Source of the DNA: Flavobacteriales bacterium
GTDB lineage: Bacteria; Bacteroidota; Bacteroidia; Flavobacteriales_E; Vicingaceae
DNA: 58,719 nucleotides
Assembly (NCBI GenBank): GCA_015075325.1
Contig: JABTUP010000020.1
Location: 1-58,719 of the forward strand
Reading direction: 5' to 3'
Below, piece by piece: positions 8,689 through 17,116 of this stretch; positions within the stretch are counted from its first letter, which is position 1; each line of letters begins with the position of its first letter. The position numbers and the translations under genes are program-made. The notes below the pieces were generated by a model, which was not told where the DNA came from, did not search any database, and saw only the letters and a program-made list of their open reading frames with translations.

Positions 8689-9600
8689 ATGAAGCTAAAA
8701 GAGATTAAACCAATTTATAAATTCCTCATTTTTGGAGTGATTCCTGTTGTAGTAATCTTAATGTATGTTTACAGACCGAATCAAGCACCTCAAGAACAAA
8801 TCGAACAAAACACCAATTCTTTTTTTGTTGCTCCTGAAAACCAAACTTCTCAAGAGAAAAAAAGCAACATCGACCTATATAAAGAGGGTAAGCAACAAAA
8901 ACAAAATAACAACACTTTCGGTGGCGCTTTAGATTTTGATACTAAAGCAGCTTCAACCGATACTGCCTTACCACCTGAAGAAAAAGTATTTCAACAACAA
9001 AACAATATTATCCCAACCACCGCAAAAAAGAGCTATATAGCCCCAAGTACTACAACAAAACAAGTTGTTGAGCCAGTTCAACAACAGCAACAACCATCAA
9101 CAACAGCAAGAAGAAGGGATGCTGCAAGTGGTGGAAGTTATGGTTCAAGCAACAAATCAACTGGAAAAACTACTGGAATTATTCAAGCAGTAATTCATAA
9201 TGGTAATAAAACAGTTAAATCAGGTTCAACCGTTCGTTTAAGAACAACTGAAGCTTGTACCATTAACGGAATTGAGATACCAACAAATACTGTTATTTCG
9301 GGTATCGCTCAATTATCAGGAGAAAGGGCAAAAATTTCTGTTACTTCAATAAAATATAATGGAGAGCTGTTACCTTGTAAATTTACTATATACGACAACG
9401 ATGGTATTGAGGGTTTGTTTGTGCCAGGTGGAGTAAATCAAGAAATTAAAGAAAGTACTGCCAACTCTGCTGTTAATGAGGGGGCGACACATTTTAGTGT
9501 TCCTGTAATTGGTTCAGTAAGTACCAATGCTTTTAAAAAGAAAATGCAAGACCCATCAGTATTAATCTATGATAATCACAAAGTAACTTTAAGACCTTAA
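8689..9600 (+). CDS. traM: TraM transfer protein, VirB10-like
   Basis: A 303-aa protein with an N-terminal membrane helix (about 10-26), a long Q/N/T/P-rich periplasmic linker (35-150) and a C-terminal beta domain (about 160-303) with the features of the Bacteroidetes conjugative transposon TraM family (VLRL-like 'GSTVRLRTTEACTINGIEI' and 'GNTVISG'-type motifs). It would span the periplasm as the VirB10 core component. It has its own promoter at 8644-8674. Confidence 0.85.
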   Translation: MKLKEIKPIYKFLIFGVIPVVVILMYVYRPNQAPQEQIEQNTNSFFVAPENQTSQEKKSNIDLYKEGKQQKQNNNTFGGALDFDTKAASTDTALPPEEKVFQQQNNIIPTTAKKSYIAPSTTTKQVVEPVQQQQQPSTTARRRDAASGGSYGSSNKSTGKTTGIIQAVIHNGNKTVKSGSTVRLRTTEACTINGIEIPTNTVISGIAQLSGERAKISVTSIKYNGELLPCKFTIYDNDGIEGLFVPGGVNQEIKESTANSAVNEGATHFSVPVIGSVSTNAFKKKMQDPSVLIYDNHKVTLRP

Positions 9601-9604
9601 CATT

Positions 9605-10534
9605 ATGCAAAAATTACTTCTATTGCTTTTAGTATCTTACTCGACATCTGTGTTAGCACAAATTACTGATACTATTGAGGTGTCGTTTACTAAAAGTGTT
9701 TACCTTATTTTTCCCGAAGCCACAAACTACGATAGAGGCAGCGAAGATGTGCTTATTAAAAATCCTGAAAATAAAATCATCATTCAAGCTGCCGTTGAAA
9801 ATTTTGAGGAAACAAACCTTTTTGTTCAATCAGGACCAGAATATTATATGTTTATTCTAAAATACAGTAACAACCCAAAAAAATTACTATTTAACTATCA
9901 AGTAAGAAAAAACACAGCTTCAACAGGAGCTGTAACACCACCCACAACAATTAATAATAACACCCCAACCACCACATCACAAATTATTAATCCAACGACA
10001 AAATTACCTTCAGAGGCTTTAGGAAATGAAATGATAGACCAAACAGTTTATACTACAAAACTTGAAAGTCAGAAAGCTACTCATGAAGCTAAAAGTACAC
10101 ATGAAACTAATTCAATTTGGGCTAATGCTCAACCCCAAACACTATTTAATAAAGGTATTGTTAATGGTAAAATATCATTCATTGCTACCAACCTTTATGT
10201 TTACGAAAACTATTTTTATTTAAAGCTTTCTGTTATCAATAAATCAAAAATTAACTACGATATAGATTTTATCAGGTTTACCATTAAAAACAAAAGTAAA
10301 TCGGTAAAAAAAGAAGCCGACCAGTATATTGAATTAACACCAGTTTATATACACAATAAAGACATTAAAACAGCACCTGGTCAAGAAACTATTGAATACG
10401 TTTATGTTTTTGATAAGTTTACTATTGAGGACAATAAAAAATTCAATATTGAAATGTGGGAAAAGAACGGCGACAGAAAGCTTGGATTTGATTTCCTTAG
10501 TAAAGAATTGTTAGGAATAAAACGTATTGATTAA
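9605..10534 (+). CDS. traN: TraN transfer protein, VirB9-like (DUF4138)
   Basis: A 309-aa exported protein with a signal peptide (residues 1-19, ending VLAQ). Residues 25-105 look like a VirB9-type N-domain ('VSFTKSVYLIFPE...YDRGSEDVLIK'), followed by a Thr/Pro-rich linker and a C-terminal domain. This matches TraN/DUF4138, an outer-membrane core component. It lies directly after traM, the standard order. Confidence 0.85.
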   Translation: MQKLLLLLLVSYSTSVLAQITDTIEVSFTKSVYLIFPEATNYDRGSEDVLIKNPENKIIIQAAVENFEETNLFVQSGPEYYMFILKYSNNPKKLLFNYQVRKNTASTGAVTPPTTINNNTPTTTSQIINPTTKLPSEALGNEMIDQTVYTTKLESQKATHEAKSTHETNSIWANAQPQTLFNKGIVNGKISFIATNLYVYENYFYLKLSVINKSKINYDIDFIRFTIKNKSKSVKKEADQYIELTPVYIHNKDIKTAPGQETIEYVYVFDKFTIEDNKKFNIEMWEKNGDRKLGFDFLSKELLGIKRID

Positions 10535-10583
10535 AAATTTAAAAATTAACTAAAAACAAATAAAAACCCTAAACATTAAAAAA

Positions 10584-12038
10584 ATGAAAAAACTCAATTA
10601 TGTATTGTTATCAGTCATGATAATTTTAACCTTTTCATGTGATAAGCGAGAAGATTTTTTTGCCGAGAGCAATCAAGAACCTTTTCTTGAAATCAACGCT
10701 TTAAACACTCCATCTTCGTACATTAAAGATTTTACAAGTGTAGAAAGTATTACTGATTCATTTAATTTAGTAAACAACGATTACTTGATTAATTTCAGAA
10801 TTACAGATGAAAGTAAAGATGTTAAAATTGAATACTTTGTAGATAATGGAGCTACAATTACTTTAGTTTCCTCATCGGTTACAACAACTAAAGATAAACA
10901 AGAAATTACAGGAGTAATAAAAGCCGTACCCAATACCGTTGGTTTACATAATGTAGATATAGTTATTACAGACCCCTATAATAAATCTAAGCGTATTTCG
11001 ATTAAACTTAACGTATATTTAAGAAATGCTGTACCTATTTTAAGTATTTCTACAGTAAACAATGTGGGTAGTAACAATCAAACCTTAGTTGGTATTAATA
11101 TTACTGATACTTTTAGTTTTCAACAGGGTACGATATTAATTGATTATCAAATTATGGATGATAATGCTGCTTATAACTTTAACTTTAATACAACTAACGC
11201 TGCTTCTATTAATGAAAATCTTGGAGTAAAAATTATTACTCCTCAAACCCATTCTGTTGTTGTAACAGGTCAATTAAGGTTAACTCCAACTCAACTTGGG
11301 CTTCATGTGGTTACAATTACTGTCACAGATGATATTGGTCAACAAACACAGCTATTTGCTAATATATATATCATGGATATTCCTGCTGTAATAACTGTTA
11401 ATCCTGCTTTAAACACCTTTACTACAACTTCTAGTTATGTTTCTTCTTTTAGTGAAATGTTTTTATTTGAATTAGGAGTTTATAAAATTAAGTACCGTAT
11501 TGTAGATGATAATATTTCTCCTAATTTTACTTTTACTTCAAATAACTCAGGAGTATTAACTGAAGATTTATCTGCTCGTACCGTTACAACGATAGGAGGA
11601 ATTAGTACTATTGAGGGTTTATTAAATTTATCAGCTGTAATTGAAGCTGTACACACCATACAACTGAATGTTGCTGAACCAGGGGGAACAGTTACTAGTA
11701 CAAGTACAGTAGATATACGAAAAAACAAGATTCCAACTTGTAATGTTGGATTGTTAGGCTCAGATTATGTTGGTGGAAAATATTATTCTGTAACTAGTAC
11801 GGTTAATTCCTACAATTCAGACCCTGCTATTTTTAATGATGCAATTATTAATTATGACCTAGAATTATATAAAAACGGCAGTCTCGTTACTACACACTCT
11901 ACAAACTCTTCTGTATATAAATTTAATGATGTTAGGACTATTTATGGTACTGGTAATTATTATGTAAAAGCACGTTGTAATGATAAATACGGAGGTATAT
12001 CACTATGGGTTACTTCTACTGTTGTTACAATTTTTTAA
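10584..12038 (+). CDS. Repeat-containing lipoprotein of the transfer operon
   Basis: A 484-aa lipoprotein: signal peptide ending LTFSC, with Cys at about residue 19. It holds three related Ig-like or beta-sandwich repeats of about 105 aa, each with an 'INFRITDES', 'IDYQIMDDN' or 'IKYRIVDDN' core, and a fourth diverged C-terminal part. It sits where TraQ (a lipoprotein) may be found in related systems, but the length is much greater; a TraQ relation is only a guess. The start has a CCCTAAACA leader (10567-10575). Confidence 0.55.
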   Translation: MKKLNYVLLSVMIILTFSCDKREDFFAESNQEPFLEINALNTPSSYIKDFTSVESITDSFNLVNNDYLINFRITDESKDVKIEYFVDNGATITLVSSSVTTTKDKQEITGVIKAVPNTVGLHNVDIVITDPYNKSKRISIKLNVYLRNAVPILSISTVNNVGSNNQTLVGINITDTFSFQQGTILIDYQIMDDNAAYNFNFNTTNAASINENLGVKIITPQTHSVVVTGQLRLTPTQLGLHVVTITVTDDIGQQTQLFANIYIMDIPAVITVNPALNTFTTTSSYVSSFSEMFLFELGVYKIKYRIVDDNISPNFTFTSNNSGVLTEDLSARTVTTIGGISTIEGLLNLSAVIEAVHTIQLNVAEPGGTVTSTSTVDIRKNKIPTCNVGLLGSDYVGGKYYSVTSTVNSYNSDPAIFNDAIINYDLELYKNGSLVTTHSTNSSVYKFNDVRTIYGTGNYYVKARCNDKYGGISLWVTSTVVTIF

Positions 12039-12057
12039 TAAAAAAAATAAATTTAAT

Positions 12058-12573
12058 ATGAAAAAAATATATATAATACTATTTATGTTGGTTGTATTAC
12101 CAAATATAAACGCACAAGAATTAAGACATTCACAAGGCAATAAAGGACTTGATTTTTCTTACCATTTTGTTAAACCTGGAAGTGCTTATAGCTTAGGTTA
12201 TGTTCAATACCTTAGTAGTACTCTTGTATTAAAGGTTAAGGGAAACTATGAAAAAGGAATGATTGACGATTTAGAAACCAAAATTTGGCAAGGTTTACCT
12301 TCTATTGGTTATTCTATACAAGTTCTTCCACCAGTATTCTTTTTAACTGGAGAAGTAGGTTTACTTATAGGTCAACAGGAATACTCGAATGTTAATTTTA
12401 TCAGAAAAGAAAGTGGAATCATTTATGGTGGTTTCTATGGTATAGAATTAGAGTTTTATGTAAACAACAACATTGCTTTTCTGCTTAATACCCAACAAAT
12501 CTATGCAAGAGGTTCTGATATGAGTCCACACCGTTTTCAAGTGGGTGGTGGAATCAGGTTAATTATTCAATAA
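12058..12573 (+). CDS. traO: TraO-like outer-membrane transfer protein
   Basis: A 171-aa exported protein; I take the ATG at 12058 because it begins a clear signal peptide (ending INAQ) and avoids overlap with the preceding gene. The mature part alternates beta strands and turns and ends GGGIRLIIQ, as a small outer-membrane barrel does. The opening 'ELRHSQGNKGLDFSY' resembles Bacteroidetes TraO. It closes the recognisable tra core. Confidence 0.65.
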   Translation: MKKIYIILFMLVVLPNINAQELRHSQGNKGLDFSYHFVKPGSAYSLGYVQYLSSTLVLKVKGNYEKGMIDDLETKIWQGLPSIGYSIQVLPPVFFLTGEVGLLIGQQEYSNVNFIRKESGIIYGGFYGIELEFYVNNNIAFLLNTQQIYARGSDMSPHRFQVGGGIRLIIQ

Positions 12574-12585
12574 ATACATCATTCT

Positions 12586-12795
12586 TTGGATAAAAAACAA
12601 TACCTAATCAATTGGCTCGAACAAAGAAAGTGTTTGTCTTTGCGTTGTTTGGAATTACAAGCCGGAATACCAAACCGAACACTTTCTCATTTGATTAATA
12701 CAGATAGAAATATAACTGAAAATAACTTAAATAAGCTATTACCGATTTTAATTGATTATGGCTTTAACTTAAATGAATTTAATAATTGTAAATAA
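12586..12795 (+). CDS. Small helix-turn-helix protein (TTG start)
   Basis: A 69-aa protein. An in-frame stop at 12571 leaves TTG at 12586 as the likely start. The pattern LRCLELQAGIPNRTLSHLINTDRNITENNLNKLLPILIDYGF fits an XRE/Cro-type HTH covering most of the protein. It lies between TraO and the fibre gene, so it could regulate the surface cluster. Regulation is inferred. Confidence 0.55.
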   Translation: MDKKQYLINWLEQRKCLSLRCLELQAGIPNRTLSHLINTDRNITENNLNKLLPILIDYGFNLNEFNNCK

Positions 12796-12812
12796 CCCTA
12801 AACACTAATATT

Positions 12813-15164
12813 ATGAAAACAAAAATCAAACATTTCTTACTACTATTTTTAGTAGTATTCACAACAAGCATCTTTGCTCAAAACAATTCCGTAGGGATTG
12901 GAACAACAACACCTGATAATTCAGCAATACTGGATTTAGTCAGCACTAATCAAGGGCTTCTTATTCCACGAAATAATACTTCAGGAATTACAACTATTAC
13001 AGCCCCATCAGACGGATTAATTCTTTACAATACCGACGATAAATGTTATTGGTTTTGGAACAACTCTGCTTGGAAAAGGCTTTGTGATACAGATAGTTTA
13101 TTAACTATGATTAATAATTTAGGCGACACTATTGGCTTTATTTATGATTCTCTTGCTGTTCACAATAATAATATTTCCAATTTAACAACTATTGTAAACA
13201 ATCATTCAGATTCACTAGATTGGATTTATGATAGTCTAGCAGTACATAACACCAACATTTTTAATAATACATCGAACATTAATAATCTATATGATTCAGT
13301 TGATGTTATCAATAATTCTATTACCAACCTAACTACTATCATAAATAACCATTCTGATTCATTAGACTGGATTTATGATAGTTTAGCAGTACACAACACG
13401 AATATAACCAACAATACAACCAATATTGCTACCAATACAACTAACATTCAAAACTTGTCTGATTCTCTTGGTTGGGTTTATGATTCATTAGCAGTACATA
13501 ATACTAACATAACGACAAATACTACCAACATTAGTAATTTATATGATTCTGTTGATGTTATTAATACTCATTTAGGAGTTGTTGATTCTACTTTATTAAA
13601 TAAATGGGATATCTACGGTAATGTTGGGACTAATCCTACAACCAATTTTTTAGGTACTATTGATAATCAACACCTAGTTTTTAGAACCAATAATACGGAG
13701 AAAGTAAGGATAACTACAACAGGACGACTAGGTATAGGTACTAACAACCCAACACAATTACTTGATATTAACTCTAACGCTTTAAGACTTCGTACAGGAG
13801 CAACTAATAACTTTGTTCTTACCACCGATGCAACAGGAGTTGGTACATGGCAAGACCCATCTTTAAATCCAATACTTACAACATATATTACTACTACAAC
13901 AGCACCATTAGGTAATGATTGGAAATTATTAGGTAATGCAGGAACTAACGCCAGTACCAATTTTTTAGGTACAACAGATAATGTTGATTTAGTTTTTAGA
14001 ACAAATAATGTAGAAAGAGGTCGAGTAACTTCTTCAGGCAGCTTTTTCATAACTGGTAATGGTGGTTCTGTTCCATTAAGTGGTGCAGGAGTACGTTTTA
14101 TGTGGGCTTCTAATAAACAAGCAATAAGAGCTGGTCAAGTTACTGGCACAGAATGGGATAATGCAAATATAGGAACAAGAAGTTTTTCTCAAGGTTATAA
14201 TACAATCGCTTCTGGTCAATCTTCATTTTCATTCGGTACAACAACAACATCTTCGGCAAACTACTCTTTCAGTTATGGTCTAAACACTTCAGCTTCAGGA
14301 ATTCATTCCTTTGCATTTGGTAATGGTACTATTGCCACATCACCATATAGTGTAGCTTTTGGGTTTAATTGTTCTTCAATTGGATGGTATAATTTTGCAG
14401 GTGGTAATGGTTCGTCAGCAGCAGGAGCAAATTCATTAGCTTATGGTTTTCAATGTTCAAGTAGTGGTGGTATAGCAATGGGTGTTGGTGCAACTACAGG
14501 CGGTACAGGAGCTGTTGCTTTAGGCAGTGATGTAACAGCATCTCTAAATGGAGATGTTGCTATTGGGTCGTTTGCTGTTGCTAGTGGAGGAAATTCTACT
14601 GCATTTCATGTTGGAAGTAACGCAACGCACAACAGTTCTTTTGTTATAGGACAAACAAATTCTTTAGCTATATGGGGATTTACAACTGAATTTATTGGTG
14701 GTTATACATTATACACTAATGGTACTTCAACTACTGGAGCAACTTTGGCAGCAGGTTCGGGAACTTGGGCTTCAGTTTCAGATAGAAACCTTAAAACAAA
14801 CATTACAAAACTTGACTATAACGAAGTATTGAATAAATATAAAAACTTTGATATAACAAAATGGTCCTATATTGCTCAAACAGTAAACGGTCAAGATAAA
14901 GTTTATACAGCTATTGTAGATGGAAAATTAGTAGAAAAACCACTTCCTCAATCCCAATTATACAGTAAGGATATTAATCATATAGGTATAATGGCACAAG
15001 ACTTTTATAAGGAGTTTGGTTTAGGAACTTCAGAAAAATTAATAACAGCTTTAGATGTAGCAGGAGTTAACATGGCTGCAATTAAGGCATTATTAGAAAG
15101 AATTGAACGACTAGAAGAAAATAATAAGTTATTACTTGAAAGAATTAATTCTGAAAAGCATTAA
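12813..15164 (+). CDS. Trimeric tail-fibre/adhesin-like protein with S74 chaperone domain
   Basis: A 783-aa exported protein: signal peptide (1-22, ending IFAQ), a Bacteroidetes fibre start (VGIGTTTPD), then about four stalk repeats at residues 100-245 built on 'YDSLAVHNTNI' and 'NHSDSLDWI', a coiled-coil-like stalk rich in N, T and S. Residues about 440-610 hold YadA-head-like repeats (SFSFG, SFAFG, SVAFG, SLAYG). The C-terminus (about 652-783) is a Peptidase_S74 intramolecular chaperone: SDRNLKTNI followed by 'IGIMAQDF' and a terminal coiled coil. Such domains cut themselves off trimeric phage spikes after folding. In this operon it may be a mating-pair adhesin. The leader CCCTAAACAC is at 12796-12805. 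Confidence 0.85.
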   Translation: MKTKIKHFLLLFLVVFTTSIFAQNNSVGIGTTTPDNSAILDLVSTNQGLLIPRNNTSGITTITAPSDGLILYNTDDKCYWFWNNSAWKRLCDTDSLLTMINNLGDTIGFIYDSLAVHNNNISNLTTIVNNHSDSLDWIYDSLAVHNTNIFNNTSNINNLYDSVDVINNSITNLTTIINNHSDSLDWIYDSLAVHNTNITNNTTNIATNTTNIQNLSDSLGWVYDSLAVHNTNITTNTTNISNLYDSVDVINTHLGVVDSTLLNKWDIYGNVGTNPTTNFLGTIDNQHLVFRTNNTEKVRITTTGRLGIGTNNPTQLLDINSNALRLRTGATNNFVLTTDATGVGTWQDPSLNPILTTYITTTTAPLGNDWKLLGNAGTNASTNFLGTTDNVDLVFRTNNVERGRVTSSGSFFITGNGGSVPLSGAGVRFMWASNKQAIRAGQVTGTEWDNANIGTRSFSQGYNTIASGQSSFSFGTTTTSSANYSFSYGLNTSASGIHSFAFGNGTIATSPYSVAFGFNCSSIGWYNFAGGNGSSAAGANSLAYGFQCSSSGGIAMGVGATTGGTGAVALGSDVTASLNGDVAIGSFAVASGGNSTAFHVGSNATHNSSFVIGQTNSLAIWGFTTEFIGGYTLYTNGTSTTGATLAAGSGTWASVSDRNLKTNITKLDYNEVLNKYKNFDITKWSYIAQTVNGQDKVYTAIVDGKLVEKPLPQSQLYSKDINHIGIMAQDFYKEFGLGTSEKLITALDVAGVNMAAIKALLERIERLEENNKLLLERINSEKH

Positions 15165-15166
15165 AA

Positions 15167-17104
15167 ATGCAAAGAAAAAAAATATTTCTTTATCTATTAG
15201 GGATCATAGTTTTTGGTGTTATTAACTATTACCAAGTGTATAGCTTTGATTTTGCTTTTGATGATTCTGTTTATATAACCGATAATGACTATATCTCGAA
15301 TGGTTTTGGTTCTTTAAAAGAAATATTAACAGAACCTAGTGGTAATGGTAGCGAATATTATAAAGGTAAAATTGGTGCTTACAGACCAGTAACTCAATTT
15401 TCATTCTTAATAGATAAAGAGGTGTTTGGACTAAATCCTTCCTTTATGCACCTTGAAAATCTATTCTTATATGTTTTGACTGGAATTATTCTATTTATAT
15501 TATTAATATCAATTTATAATAATATTTTAATTTGTTGGATTTCTTCATTAATATTTATTACACTTCCCATTCATCAAGAGGTTGTTTGTAATATTAAATC
15601 AAGAGATGATATTCTTTGTTTGTTCTTTTTTTTATTTTCATTTTATTTATTTATAAAGTATTTAAACACAAAGAAAATAGCTTTTATTGTTCTGTCAATA
15701 GTGTTATATTTCTTTTCTCTTTTATCAAAAGAAAATGGAATAACTCTTGTTTTAATATACCCATTGTATTTGTTTTTATTTAAAAAGTTTGAATTAATTG
15801 ATATTATTAAAAAGTCAATATACTTCTTTATTCCTTGTATTGTATTTATTTTATTACACAATTACATTAATCAAGATGTTTCAATATATTGGAATAAGAT
15901 TAGTAATAATGCTCTTTTTATCTCAGATAGTATTTTGACAAGAAAATTTAATGCTTTCTATTTAGTAGGGGTTTCAATTTATAAATTAATAATTCCATAT
16001 CCATTACTTTGGGATTATTCATTAGGTTATTGGAATTTTAATACACAAACAAAATTTATAGGTATAGCAGTTGTATTTTTATTATTTTTTGGTGTTATTT
16101 ATAGTTATAAGAAAAATCACAAATTGCTATTTTGCTTATTATTTTTCTTAATAAGTAGCTCTTTAACTAATAATATTTTTATAGAAATACCCTCTACTTT
16201 TGCTGAAAGATTTAGCTATACTCCCTCGTTAGCAATAGCTTTTATGATTCCTATCATTTTTAATTTTACCTCAATAAATTATATAATAATTACTTCAATA
16301 TTTGTATTGTTAACTCACACGATTTATAATGTTTATTCAATAAAGGCTTGGAAAAATCACTTAAGTTTTGGGGAGTTTAATGAAGAACATCTTAAAAGCT
16401 TTAAAATGTCAACCAATTATGCTAATGCTTTACTTATGAGTAATAAAAACATGGATAAAATCCCAGAATTAATTAATTATTCAACAAGAATTTATCAGCC
16501 TACATATTTTACATATCGAATTATGGGTGGGTACTACCATTTTAAAAAAGACTATTATAATGCTTTAAATAATTATAAATCTGCCCAGAAATTTCAACCA
16601 AATGAAAAAAATCTTTCAATACTTATTAATTTACTAGAAACAGCATTAAAAAATGAAAAATATCATCCATCTAAATTAAATCTATTAATTAAAGATGGTA
16701 AAATTGATGATGCATTAAGTATTATAAATGAAGGTTTAAACAACCCTAAACTCGATAAAAAAATAATTCATAATTTATATTATTCCAAAGGATTTATTTA
16801 TGAAAAATCAAAACAATATAAGGATGCAATTTACTTTTACAAACTTTCATTAGATGAAGGTTATTTAGAAAAAAATGTATTATGGGAAAGATTATCTATT
16901 TGTTATAATAAAATTAATGAACATAAACAATCAATTAAATATTTAACACTTCTTCTTGAAGAGTCTCCAACAAATTTTAATTATTTAAGAAACATTACTA
17001 TTAGTTACTTTCAAATTAATGACAAAGAAAACACCCTTAAATTCAAAGAAAAAGCATTAAAGATTAATGGTAACGATAAAACTTTATTAAGTATAAACCC
17101 CTAA
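15167..17104 (+). CDS. TMTC-like GT-C glycosyltransferase with C-terminal TPR repeats
   Basis: A 645-aa membrane protein. Residues 1-400 have about ten membrane helices, with a first-loop acidic motif FAFDDSVYITDN (about 26-37), then YRPVTQFSFLID, a KSRDDIL segment and SKENGITLV. These match the TMTC/GT105 O-mannosyltransferase pattern. Residues about 430-645 are TPR-like repeats (YYNALNNYKSAQKFQP, YKDAIYFYKLSLDEG). GT-C enzymes move a sugar from a lipid-linked donor to exported protein. It starts two bases after the fibre stop codon, so the Ser/Thr-rich fibre is an obvious candidate substrate. That link is inference. Confidence 0.75.
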   Translation: MQRKKIFLYLLGIIVFGVINYYQVYSFDFAFDDSVYITDNDYISNGFGSLKEILTEPSGNGSEYYKGKIGAYRPVTQFSFLIDKEVFGLNPSFMHLENLFLYVLTGIILFILLISIYNNILICWISSLIFITLPIHQEVVCNIKSRDDILCLFFFLFSFYLFIKYLNTKKIAFIVLSIVLYFFSLLSKENGITLVLIYPLYLFLFKKFELIDIIKKSIYFFIPCIVFILLHNYINQDVSIYWNKISNNALFISDSILTRKFNAFYLVGVSIYKLIIPYPLLWDYSLGYWNFNTQTKFIGIAVVFLLFFGVIYSYKKNHKLLFCLLFFLISSSLTNNIFIEIPSTFAERFSYTPSLAIAFMIPIIFNFTSINYIIITSIFVLLTHTIYNVYSIKAWKNHLSFGEFNEEHLKSFKMSTNYANALLMSNKNMDKIPELINYSTRIYQPTYFTYRIMGGYYHFKKDYYNALNNYKSAQKFQPNEKNLSILINLLETALKNEKYHPSKLNLLIKDGKIDDALSIINEGLNNPKLDKKIIHNLYYSKGFIYEKSKQYKDAIYFYKLSLDEGYLEKNVLWERLSICYNKINEHKQSIKYLTLLLEESPTNFNYLRNITISYFQINDKENTLKFKEKALKINGNDKTLLSINP

Positions 17105-17116
17105 ACACTAAATATT

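Noticed and set aside
11980..12057. Longer start for the TraO homologue
   Set aside because: It would overlap the lipoprotein gene and put 26 residues ahead of a clear signal peptide.
13090..13600. Repeats in the fibre gene considered as a DNA repeat array or CRISPR
   Set aside because: The repeats are protein-level stalk repeats with drifting codons and without unique spacers.
13667..14050. 127-codon minus-strand frame inside the fibre gene
   Set aside because: A shadow of the repetitive Thr/Asn-rich coding sequence; the plus-strand frame has a signal peptide and known domains.
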